64,000 nt of DNA, taken from Shewanella maritima. Lineage in GTDB: Bacteria > Pseudomonadota > Gammaproteobacteria > Enterobacterales > Shewanellaceae. Within the stretch, counting starts at the first letter, position 1. The number at the start of each line of letters is the position of its first letter. Under the pieces are notes generated by a model. That model was not told the DNA's origin. It did no database searches and saw only the letters and a program-made list of their open reading frames with translations. The DNA is taken from assembly GCF_004295345.1 (NCBI RefSeq), contig NZ_CP036200.1, positions 248,001 through 312,000 on the forward strand, written 5' to 3'. Both the position numbers and the translations under genes were made by a program. Shown piece after piece: positions 49,467 to 57,049 of this stretch.

Positions 49467-50381
49467 TTACTTCAATAAGTGCTGAAACAGCTCAGTCACC
49501 TTATCGACTTTAGGTTTAACCACCATCTGACAATAAGACTGTTGAGGATTGTTTGCATAATAATTTTCATGTTTTAGTTCGGCGGCATAAAACTCATCAA
49601 ATTTAACCACTTGCGTCACAACTGGGTTATTAAACACCTGCTTAGATTCAAGCTCAGCAAGCGCTGCATTAACTAGGTCTGCTTGCACTTGATCATGCAC
49701 AAATATCACTGAGCGATATTGTGGGCCTACATCATTACCCTGGCGGTTAAGCGTGGTTGGGTCGTGTGAGCTAAAAAACACCGCAAGCAAGGTTTGATAA
49801 TCAAGTTTCGTAGCATCAAACTCTACCTGCACAACTTCAGCATGATGAGTGTTGCCACTACATACTTTCTCGTAGTTGGCATCTTCTGCAGAGCCACCGC
49901 TATAACCTGAAGTGACTTTCTCAACCCCATCTAAGCGTGAAAATATCGCCTCTAAGCACCAGAAACAACCGCCGCCAAAGGTGGCAAGCTTAGTAGACTG
50001 CTTAGCTTCATTACCTATTTCGCTCGCTTCGATTTCTTTAAACGTCATCGACACCGAGTTAACACAATGGCGCACGTTAGCCGGCGTTAACATCTCACCT
50101 TCAAATACGTGCCCTAAGTGACCACCACATTCAGCGCATACGATTTCAGTTCTGTGTCCATCAGCATCCGGTACGCGTGTTACCGCACCTTTGATTTCGT
50201 TATCAAATGCAGGCCAGCCGCAATGGGCTTGAAACTTGTGTTCACTCAAATAAAGCGGTGCTTCGCATCGCCTACAGCAGTAGACTCCTTTGGCGTTGTG
50301 ATCGACATATTCGCCAGTAAACGGCCTCTCAGTGCCCTTTTGCTCAATTACATAACGTTCAAACTCTGTTAGTGGTTTCAT
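49467..50381 (-). CDS. msrBA: Bifunctional methionine sulfoxide reductase MsrB-MsrA
   Basis: Reduces both R- and S-methionine sulfoxide in proteins or free methionine. 304 residues. The N-terminal MsrB domain (about 1-120) has zinc cysteines CCRRCEAPL and CAECGGHLGH and the catalytic Cys in VRHCVNSVSMTF. The C-terminal MsrA domain (about 125-300) has the nucleophile in FGGGCFWCLEA and the HHAEVVQVEFD motif. The order B-then-A is opposite to the common MsrAB fusion (e.g. Neisseria PilB), though known in several marine gammaproteobacteria. Cytoplasmic: no signal peptide. Confidence 0.92.
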   Translation of the reverse strand: MKPLTEFERYVIEQKGTERPFTGEYVDHNAKGVYCCRRCEAPLYLSEHKFQAHCGWPAFDNEIKGAVTRVPDADGHRTEIVCAECGGHLGHVFEGEMLTPANVRHCVNSVSMTFKEIEASEIGNEAKQSTKLATFGGGCFWCLEAIFSRLDGVEKVTSGYSGGSAEDANYEKVCSGNTHHAEVVQVEFDATKLDYQTLLAVFFSSHDPTTLNRQGNDVGPQYRSVIFVHDQVQADLVNAALAELESKQVFNNPVVTQVVKFDEFYAAELKHENYYANNPQQSYCQMVVKPKVDKVTELFQHLLK

Positions 50382-50468
50382 GTTTTTCCTCTACCACAAA
50401 TCTCACCTTTGGACTCGGTCTAGTCAATATGATGATACGACCTAACTTCTATAAAGTGTACGGTAGTA

Positions 50469-50735
50469 TAGGGCCTGTTGCTCTTTCAAGATTATTTTTG
50501 CAGCTGCTTGTTGGAAATTTATACAAGGCAACAACTTTGATGTGTGGTTGCTCCACATGATAAGTCGTTAACGCAGTAGAAATGACAACAAGCGCTGCCT
50601 GAAAGGTTCGTTTAAAAGCACTTTACTCTTTGTTGCGAGCGAATTTGTTTAGGTGACTAGACTTCATCGCTCACGCCTCGATTAAAGTGCTTTTAATTCG
50701 AACAAATTCTAATCAGCAAAGAACAGCAGGCCCTA
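50469..50735. mobile_element. MITE-like element with 18-bp terminal inverted repeats
   Basis: Left end TAGGGCCTGTTGCTCTTT (50469-50486) and right end AAAGAACAGCAGGCCCTA (50718-50735) are inverted with two mismatches. The outermost TA on each side may be a TA target duplication, as with IS630/mariner-type transposases. 267 bp, no coding capacity. Inside, AAAAGCACTTTA and TAAAGTGCTTTT form another inverted pair, and GAATTTGTT is inverted as AACAAATTC. Confidence 0.6.
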
Positions 50736-50874
50736 GTGATCATGATCAAATAATTGCAGCCAATTGCGACAATAGCTACCATTAGCTCGGGTTCAAGTTG
50801 GAGTGAGTCACAAGAACTCGCCCAATGCTGATAAAAATGCTTATACAAAAACTGATAAAAATAAGATCATAAAT

Positions 50875-51714
50875 ATGAAACTAGAAACTATCGACTACCG
50901 CAGTGATAACTGCGCCGAGCAATTTGTAAAATCGCTCCATGAAACTGGCTTTGGGGTCTTAAGCCACCATCCTATTGAGCAATCGCTGGTAGAGACCATT
51001 TACAAGCAATGGTACGAATTTTTCAATAGCGACAACAAAGATGACTTTTTGTTTAAACCAGAAACACAAGACGGATTCTTCCCAGCTTCTATCTCAGAAA
51101 CCGCCAAAGGCCATAGCGTTAAAGACATTAAAGAGTACTACCATGTGTACCCTTGGGGCCGAATACCTGAAGAACTTAAGCGAAATATTCTTAAATACTA
51201 TGAGTCAACCAACGCGTTAGCTGCAGAATTACTCAGCTGGATTGAAAAATACTCGCCAGCAGATGTAGCCAAACACTACTCAATCCCGCTATCGCAAATG
51301 ATTGAGAACAGCCAAAAAACCTTGCTTAGAGTATTACACTATCCGCCACTTCAAGGTGATGAAGAACTAGGCGCAATTCGCGCTGCTGCACATGAAGATA
51401 TTAACCTTATCACCATATTACCTGCCGCCAATGAGCCAGGATTACAGGTTAAAACTAAAACTGACGAATGGATTGATGTGCCAAGTGACTTTGGTAACCT
51501 CATCATTAACATAGGTGACATGCTGCAAGAAGCTTCACAAGGCTACTTCCCATCAACATCGCACCGTGTGATAAACCCACAAGGCGCTGACAAAACTAAA
51601 TCTCGCATTTCACTGCCGCTATTTTTACATCCAAACCCAGAGGTAGTGCTGTCAGACAAATACACAGCCGACTCTTACCTTATGGAGCGACTACGCGAAC
51701 TTGGGGTGATTTAA
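50875..51714 (+). CDS. 2-oxoglutarate/Fe(II)-dependent oxygenase
   Basis: 279 residues from ATG 50875 (MKLETIDYRSDNCAEQF); a longer reading from 50803 adds an unlikely lysine/asparagine-rich stretch. The iron triad is visible as His-x-Asp in AAHEDINLITIL and the distal His in TSHRVINP, with the oxoglutarate-binding RISLPLFLHPN-type arginine after it (SRISLPLFL). It is similar to isopenicillin N synthase-type oxygenases. The substrate is not known. Just upstream is a MITE-like element, and a terminator follows. Confidence 0.85.
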   Translation: MKLETIDYRSDNCAEQFVKSLHETGFGVLSHHPIEQSLVETIYKQWYEFFNSDNKDDFLFKPETQDGFFPASISETAKGHSVKDIKEYYHVYPWGRIPEELKRNILKYYESTNALAAELLSWIEKYSPADVAKHYSIPLSQMIENSQKTLLRVLHYPPLQGDEELGAIRAAAHEDINLITILPAANEPGLQVKTKTDEWIDVPSDFGNLIINIGDMLQEASQGYFPSTSHRVINPQGADKTKSRISLPLFLHPNPEVVLSDKYTADSYLMERLRELGVI

Positions 51715-51742
51715 GCTTAGGGCCCAACAGCTGCACAACAAA

Positions 51743-51767
51743 CAAGCGTCTTCGGGCGCTTTTTTTG
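51743..51767 (+). terminator. Terminator after the oxygenase gene
   Basis: AAGCGTC TTCG GGCGCTT followed by TTTTT; a UUCG tetraloop hairpin. Confidence 0.85.
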
Positions 51768-51829
51768 TGCTTTTAATCAATGAACAAGGTAGAATACCGC
51801 TTCATTTTTGAGTGACAAAAGGCAACATC

Positions 51830-52765
51830 ATGGCTATTCAATGGTTCCCAGGACACATGCATAAAGCGCGTAAAGAGATCGAGAAGGTTATGCCTCAAGT
51901 CGACCTCGTGATTGAAGTGCTCGACGCGCGTATCCCATATAGCAGTGAAAACCCGATGATTGCCAAACTGCGTGGAGAAAAACCATGCATCAAGTTACTC
52001 AACAAAGCTGATCTTGCCGATCCGGTAATTACCGAGCAGTGGATTGAGTATTTTGAACAAGAGCAAGGTGTCAAAGCCTCTGCAATCACCACACTGCAAC
52101 CTGGCATGGTCAAAAAAATCCCTGATATCTGCCGTAAATTAGTGCCTCACCGCGACGTTACCGAAAAAGACATTCGCACCATGATCATGGGGATCCCAAA
52201 TGTGGGTAAATCTACCATTATCAATACCCTTGCAGGTCGCGTTATCGCGAAAACGGGTAACGAGCCAGCAGTGACTAAAAATCAGCAACGCATTAATCTG
52301 CGCAATGGTATCGTACTATCCGATACACCAGGCATTTTGTGGCCGAAGGTAGACAACGAATCAAGCAGCTACCGCTTAGCAGTTACTGGCGCGATTAAAG
52401 ATACGGCTATGGAATATGACGATGTCGCCATGTTCGCAGCTGAGTACTTTTTAAAAGCGTACCCTCAAGAAATGATGGAGCGTTACAAGCTAAAAGAATT
52501 GCCAGAAACCGATATTGAACTGCTAGAAGCCATTGGCCGCTCACGTGGCGCATTGAGCGGTGGCGGTCGTATTGATTACCACAAAGTATCAGAGCTGTTA
52601 TTACACGAGTTCCGCTCAGGCAAGATTGGTCAGCTAACCCTTGAAACTCCAGCAATGGCGGAAGTTGAAAAGCAAAAAGTGGCAGAACTACTGGCAGAAA
52701 AAGAAGAGCTTAAAAAGCAAAAACAAGAGCAGGAAAAACGTAAACGTTCAGGTAAGCGTCACTAG
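51830..52765 (+). CDS. ylqF: Ribosome biogenesis GTPase YlqF (RbgA)
   Basis: Circularly permuted GTPase needed for late 50S assembly. 311 residues from ATG 51830 (MAIQWFPGHMHKARKEIEKV). Motif order G4-G1-G3 proves the permutation: NKADLAD, then GIPNVGKSTIINTLAGR, then LSDTPGILWP. The C-terminal helical domain (GRSRGALSGGGRIDY) and a lysine/glutamate-rich coil end the protein. Start chosen because MAIQWFPGHM is the family N-terminus. Confidence 0.94.
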   Translation: MAIQWFPGHMHKARKEIEKVMPQVDLVIEVLDARIPYSSENPMIAKLRGEKPCIKLLNKADLADPVITEQWIEYFEQEQGVKASAITTLQPGMVKKIPDICRKLVPHRDVTEKDIRTMIMGIPNVGKSTIINTLAGRVIAKTGNEPAVTKNQQRINLRNGIVLSDTPGILWPKVDNESSSYRLAVTGAIKDTAMEYDDVAMFAAEYFLKAYPQEMMERYKLKELPETDIELLEAIGRSRGALSGGGRIDYHKVSELLLHEFRSGKIGQLTLETPAMAEVEKQKVAELLAEKEELKKQKQEQEKRKRSGKRH

Positions 52766-52879
52766 TTACCTCTGTTCTAAGTAGTGTTTGCACTAATGCT
52801 TGCGCTAAATATTAACCGCGCATGTTTGCGTCTAACGTTTATCCCTATTGCGCTTAAGCTTTCCTAAGCCGAAAACTGC

Positions 52880-52908
52880 AAAAGCCACAGTCATCACTGT
52901 GGCTTTTT
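52880..52908 (+). terminator. Terminator after ylqF
   Basis: AAAGCCACAGT CATC ACTGTGGCTTT followed by TTATT; perfect 11-bp stem. Confidence 0.85.
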
Positions 52909-52979
52909 ATTAGCTTAAAATCGGCTACTTATTTTAAGACTTGGCACTTAGCTCTTAGCACTGTTGGCTAAACCACGTG

Positions 52980-53447
52980 CTATTTAATGCTGATAGCAAG
53001 CGCCGACAAGCTGTCTTCTAATAAATCTAACACCAACTCAAAACCTTTATCACCGCCATAGTAAGGGTCTGGCACTTCAGTTATATCTGCATCGCCAAAG
53101 GCTAAAATCATTTTAAGTTTGTGCTGTAAATGGCTTGGGCAGCGTGCTTGTAAATCCGCCATGTTGTCATTATCAGCCGCTAAAATCAGATCAAAGTTTT
53201 CAAAGTCACTGTCAGTAACTTGTCTTGCTTTCATACCTGAAAAATCTAAGCCACGTTTAACACCCGCAGCTACAGAACGTGGATCTGGTGCATTCCCCTG
53301 GTGATAAGCAATTGTGCCAGCAGAATCTACCAACACATCTAGTTGATGCTTAGCAACCTGCTGCCTAAATACCGCTTCTGCAGTTGGCGAGCGGCAAATG
53401 TTGCCCATACATACGAATAGGACGCTAGAAATCTTATTATCTTTCAT
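52980..53447 (-). CDS. Low-molecular-weight protein-tyrosine-phosphatase
   Basis: 155 residues. The P-loop CMGNICRS (Cys13 to Arg19) and the general acid in DPYYGGDKGFE (Asp near 131) are both intact. The group acts on phosphotyrosine of exopolysaccharide kinases or other targets. No polysaccharide operon or kinase gene is nearby. The minus-strand cassette remnant ends about 33 bp upstream of its start. Confidence 0.9.
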   Translation of the reverse strand: MKDNKISSVLFVCMGNICRSPTAEAVFRQQVAKHQLDVLVDSAGTIAYHQGNAPDPRSVAAGVKRGLDFSGMKARQVTDSDFENFDLILAADNDNMADLQARCPSHLQHKLKMILAFGDADITEVPDPYYGGDKGFELVLDLLEDSLSALAISIK

Positions 53448-53480
53448 AAATACAATGACTTAAAATATATGTTCTTCTTT

Positions 53481-53515
53481 AATCAGGCCGGAGCATTAGC
53501 AATGGCTTGTTAGCT
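53481..53515 (-). other. Truncated attC site at the end of the cassette remnant
   Basis: On the minus strand, AGCTAAC (core R'') is followed by AAGCCATTGCTAATGCTCCGG, the usual start of an attC, but no matching L' and R' (GTTAGnY) follow before the phosphatase gene. The stop codon of the cassette gene lies within the R'' box. Confidence 0.55.
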
Positions 53516-53875
53516 GTACTTTGCACAGTAACTAGACCAATCATACTTAATTAATTTAACAAATTGAGGATAACCGTTATCAGTTTTATATGATACAACG
53601 ACTTGTTTCCCCACCACATTAACTTGAAAGGCTGGAGAATAGTAAACTCTAATTGGAGCGAAACTAGAATAAGAAGCTACCCAACCATCTTCATGGTTAG
53701 TTAATACTTTGACTAGATCATCGTACTCCGCATCACCCTTAGAAATGATCTTTTCACAAAACTCAAATTGTTTAGGAATGAAGTCAATTCGTATCTCTTG
53801 GTTTCGGAAAACGTAAAGATAGGTCACGATGACGAAAACCACTAAGGATAGAATTAATAGTTTTAGAGTAGTGAT
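53510..53875 (-). CDS. Small membrane-anchored cassette protein of unknown function
   Basis: A 110-residue reading starts at a GTG at 53842 without a ribosome site. The frame is open upstream to 53875, adding ITTLKLLILSL, so the full text has one membrane helix (LLILSLVVFVIVTYLYVF) preceded by a lysine. AAGGA lies 6 bases before an ATC at 53875-53873, where an ATG would be expected. Either a non-standard start or loss of the start codon is possible. The rest is soluble and unrelated to families I know. The gene follows an attC, so it is probably an integron cassette gene. Confidence 0.45.
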   Translation of the reverse strand: MTTLKLLILSLVVFVIVTYLYVFRNQEIRIDFIPKQFEFCEKIISKGDAEYDDLVKVLTNHEDGWVASYSSFAPIRVYYSPAFQVNVVGKQVVVSYKTDNGYPQFVKLIKYDWSSYCAKYS

Positions 53876-53892
53876 GCCAAATCCTTATGTAC

Positions 53893-53992
53893 AGCTAACG
53901 CCCCAATAAGCGGCGAATAATAGTTGGCTAAAATTGTGAACGAAGTGAACGCAGCCAACTGTTATACGTCCGACTTGATTGGCTTGTTAGGT
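53893..53992 (-). other. Complete attC recombination site of an integron cassette
   Basis: Minus-strand order: ACCTAAC (R''), AAGCCAATCAAG (L''), an imperfect central palindrome around GTTGGCT...AGCCAAC, then CTTATTGGGGC (L') and GTTAGCT (R', GTTRRRY). L'' and L' are complementary (GCCAATCAAG against GCCCCAATAAG) and the total is 100 bp, which fits the attC family. It separates the two small cassette-like genes. Confidence 0.8.
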
Positions 53993-54439
53993 ATCACCTT
54001 CTCTTGACTGAATTTGATTTAAACCATGCTCCCCAGGATACAAAACATTTTTAAATTGATTCCATTCTGGATCAGGTTTTGAACCTATTTGATAAAGATA
54101 ATCACTTTTTGAATCTAATACATCATTTATTACTTTTTCAAACAAAGAAGAGTCTGCTGAATAGAAATAAAACTGCCTCATGCCGTTGGTTGTTATGCGT
54201 CCAACATAGTGAATTTCTGAACCTTCTATTGCATTTTCAATATTATCTTCATAATCACACAATGCATCAAATTCATCATCGTGACTTAATCCATCATCGC
54301 GCTCGTACTTGAGCTTTATGAATAGCCAGCTTAACGTATCTAGGTTATTTTCCTCTAAATCTAATTTTGCGTCTAAGTCCAAATAGATAGATGCTATGTT
54401 CTGATTTATATTGGCTTTATAAAAGTCCCAGTTTGACAT
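53987..54439 (-). CDS. Hypothetical integron cassette protein, 150 residues
   Basis: Acidic, soluble protein (MSNWDFYKANINQNIASIYL). Segments ERDDGLSHDDEFDALCDYED and HYVGRITTNGMRQFYFYSAD resemble DUF695-like small proteins with a conserved regulator-of-RNase E type pattern, but I do not assert a family. AAAGGA lies 8 bp before the ATG, and the TAA stop is inside the R'' box of the following attC. The upstream attC ends at 54461, so gene plus attC form one complete cassette of about 570 bp. Confidence 0.7.
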   Translation of the reverse strand: MSNWDFYKANINQNIASIYLDLDAKLDLEENNLDTLSWLFIKLKYERDDGLSHDDEFDALCDYEDNIENAIEGSEIHYVGRITTNGMRQFYFYSADSSLFEKVINDVLDSKSDYLYQIGSKPDPEWNQFKNVLYPGEHGLNQIQSREGDT

Positions 54440-54460
54440 TACACGCGTCCTTTCATTGAT

Positions 54461-54500
54461 ACCTAACAGCGTATTAGCGGGAATTCCGATTTAATCCATT
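54461..54500 (-). other. Partial attC upstream of the first cassette gene
   Basis: On the minus strand CTAATACGCT followed by GTTAGGT (R' at 54467-54461) is a plausible attC right end. The left end (RYYYAAC and L'') is not found further upstream, so this site is truncated. Confidence 0.5.
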
Positions 54501-54884
54501 AACATTTCGCCAGAACTCAAACTGCAATACACTTTTTAATTAATATTTCCAATAACTTACCAACCAAATCTAGAAACAGCAATAGCATCTAGCGCTGGTG
54601 AAACCGAGAATTTAGATAACTGAGAATTATCAGGTCTCGTTATGTAAACGATTGATAACATTTTAAACTTATAAAATCAGTAACTTATCAGTATTTCATT
54701 TGGTAAACCGAGAATTTTGTAACTTACATAACGAGAAGCGATTAGCGAAGTTCCCTGCATAAAAATTAAACCTGTATAAAAACACAGTCATAGTATCATT
54801 GGTAAATGCTGCTCAGCTCTCATATAGAAAGTAATTTAATCGCGCAGCCCTATTTAGCGTGGCATTGACGATCTGAATTTAAGG
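54500..54884. other. Intergenic region with paired direct and inverted repeats
   Basis: About 385 bp without a gene. Two 13-bp direct repeats AAACCGAGAATTT lie at 54601-54613 and 54705-54717. TCTCGTTATGTAA (54635-54647) is inverted exactly as TTACATAACGAGA (54724-54736). No coding potential. Confidence 0.6.
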
Positions 54885-55872
54885 CTAATCGTCTTTATCA
54901 AGATGCCTAACTCGTTTAAACCGAGCAAACCGTGGTACGCCCTTTTTGGTAACCCCGAATATTCAAAGGTGATAATACTGTTGAGGGCGGCGGAGATTGT
55001 CGCTGAACATCGGTAAGGCCTGAACCGATTTTAAAACGTATACCATCTTCTAGCTCGACCACCAAAGCGCCAACCATGCCTTGGTACTTGCCTTTACCTG
55101 CAGTGTAAGCGACCACTTTTGCCTCAGCGTCATGTTTGGGTTTGAGCTTGACTATGTTGTCTGTACGGCCATGGAAATAACGTGCATTCATTTTATGCAG
55201 CATCAGCCCTTCACCGCCAGCTGTGACCACATCATCTAGCCAGTCGAACAACTCATCATTTGAAGACACCCTTTTCTGCTCTATCGCACCAACGTTAGCT
55301 TTGCCAATTGATAACTGCTTCAAGTACATGTAGCGCTCTGCAAAGTTGCCGTCTACACAAGGGGCATCAAACAGCATAAGCTTCACTTGTTTCCACAAAG
55401 CTTGAGTATGCTCAGTTTGTTGTTTGGTTCTCACTAGAGCAGAAATAGTTTCAAAGTCATCACGTTTACGCCATAACTCTCCTTCAACGCAAACGCCCTT
55501 GGGCAGTTGCGCAATAAACCAATCAGGCGCATCAATGGCGTTACCCTTTCTGGTGACAAGCTTTGTTCCAGTCCACACACCGCGCACACCATCAAGCTTT
55601 TCACTGACTAGGTAATTCTCTAATTGCATATCACTTTGATATATTTTGGCTAACTGTAACTGCGGCGGAGTGTCTTGCACTTTTGATAAGTCTAAGGTGT
55701 CAGCATTTGACTCGGCGCTGCACACACCCAATAACAGACTGAGTAATAAGCTAAGTAACAAAGTAATGACCAGATGTAATCGATACGGTACTTGAGTTGA
55801 CTTGATTGAAACTGCAGAAAGTATGATTAAAATGCACATGCAAACAGGCGCTTGCTGGGCGCGACATTTCAT
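54885..55872 (-). CDS. Periplasmic ATP-dependent DNA ligase LigE with two C-terminal frameshifts
   Basis: Seals nicked DNA using ATP; LigE-type enzymes are secreted. The start ATG at 55872 (MKCRAQQAPVCMC) follows AAGGA; a start at 55908 lies in a repeat. A hydrophobic signal (LVITLLLSLLLSLLLGVCSA) precedes the adenylation domain with the nucleophile Lys in SEKLDGVRGVW, followed by CVEGELW, GGEGLMLHK and KLKPKHDAEAKV. After QRQSPP the frame shifts: ALNSIITFEYSG reads in one frame and GVTKKGVPRFARF in a second, ending LDKDD at 54885. One base appears to be missing near 54985-54993 and another in the C run at 54953-54956. Without correction the OB-fold end is lost and a false C-terminus to 54916 is read. 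Confidence 0.85.
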
Positions 55873-55901
55873 AGTTAGCTTCCTTGCTTGTTGATATAAG
55901 A

Positions 55902-56063
55902 ATACCAATTAGAACAACTATTTGATCATTCTTACTGGTTAAAAGCGCTTATAACTTCGTTAGAAATTTTGTAGGTAGAGTAACTAGCTAGCTGTAATTT
56001 CCGCCTTGTTCTAAGCGATTTTTCCTGCGTAATCTCTGGTCACTTATTTATCCCAATTGGTAT
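55902..56063. repeat. MITE-like element with ATACCAATT ends
   Basis: 162 bp bounded by ATACCAATT (55902-55910) and AATTGGTAT (56055-56063), inverted. On the minus strand it contains GAACAAGGCGGAAATTACAG and GCTAGCTAGTTACTC. The AACAAGGCG word is shared with the repeats at 5677 and 40288, but ends differ, so the relation is uncertain. It lies between the LigE start and dgkA. Confidence 0.45.
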
Positions 56064-56137
56064 AAAACAGTGGCATAATGCCATTCCAAACAAGCATAGA
56101 CCATCCATTACACAACTGATAACAACTACAAAGTCTT

Positions 56138-56509
56138 ATGAAACCAGAAAACAATCATGGAATTAAACGCGTTATCCGCGCGACCGGCTTTTCGATGAAA
56201 GGATTAAAAGCGGCCTGGCAAAATGAAGCTGCATTTCGTCAAGAGCTTGTCCTAGCGATAATCATGCTACCTATCGCGGCATTGCTACCAGTCACTCTGG
56301 TAGAAAAGCTATTGCTTGTTGCATGTGTTTTTCTGGTGCTCATCGTCGAGCTGGTGAACTCTGCTATTGAAGCTGTAGTAGATAGAATAAGTGACGACAT
56401 TCACCCATTAAGCGGCCGGGCTAAAGACATTGGCTCAGCAGCAGTATTTGTCGCATTAACCTTATGCGGCATTGTCTGGGGCGCAGTGCTCATCAATGCG
56501 TTTATGTAA
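56138..56509 (+). CDS. dgkA: Diacylglycerol kinase
   Basis: Phosphorylates diacylglycerol in the inner membrane to recycle lipid made during glycan modification. 123 residues with three membrane segments (ELVLAIIMLPIAALLPVTL, KLLLVACVFLVLIVEL, and the last at 100-122). The family signature ELVNSAIEAVVDRIS holds the catalytic Glu/Asn region, and AWQNEAAFRQE the second conserved site. Length matches E. coli DgkA (122). Confidence 0.96.
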   Translation: MKPENNHGIKRVIRATGFSMKGLKAAWQNEAAFRQELVLAIIMLPIAALLPVTLVEKLLLVACVFLVLIVELVNSAIEAVVDRISDDIHPLSGRAKDIGSAAVFVALTLCGIVWGAVLINAFM

Positions 56510-57049
56510 ATTCAGGCTAATTCATCCATTATAAGTTTAAGCGCTTACCAATTTGTGTACATTAGGTTGAGCGCATTCTATTAAGGGTATTCGATTAAGT
56601 GCATTTGCCAGCGCTTAAATCTTGCCAGCACTTTGTGCACACTCTCATACGTTCGCTCAATTTCCACCAACTCACACCTTGCTCTATCACTGAACACTTC
56701 CGCATTTTCATCCAGTGCTAGCACTCTTTAAGTTCAAAAATCCCTCTGCACTCATTTAAGCGCTTAGCCCTTTGCTTAACAGTAAATATTGACTTTAAGA
56801 GCGTCAAAATTATGTGATATGCCAACTTTAAGTCGCAAAAAATGTCACTTGCAAGAATTTGCAATAAACTTTGACGCGATAAATGCCGCAACTTCTGCAC
56901 AAATTTGATTTACCACAATATTTTTATCACAACCGCTTCACATTTGGTTACAAGATGCTAATATCTTTTGAGTCTAAATTAGTCCTGAGCAACGAAGTAA
57001 ACGTCGCTTTTGGCATTCATAACGATAAAAAGCGCTAAAACCAATAATA
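56510..57049. other. Intergenic region between dgkA and an outer-membrane barrel gene
   Basis: 540 bp with several short copies of GCGCTTA and a TTGACTTTAAGAGCGTCAAA hairpin around 56787-56810. No credible gene or RNA seen; the promoter of the barrel gene must be in its right half. Confidence 0.5.

Noticed and set aside
50803..50874. N-terminal extension of the 2OG oxygenase from a GTG
   Set aside because: Low-complexity lysine/asparagine stretch with the Shine-Dalgarno-like bases touching the GTG; the ATG at 50875 starts the family-like sequence.
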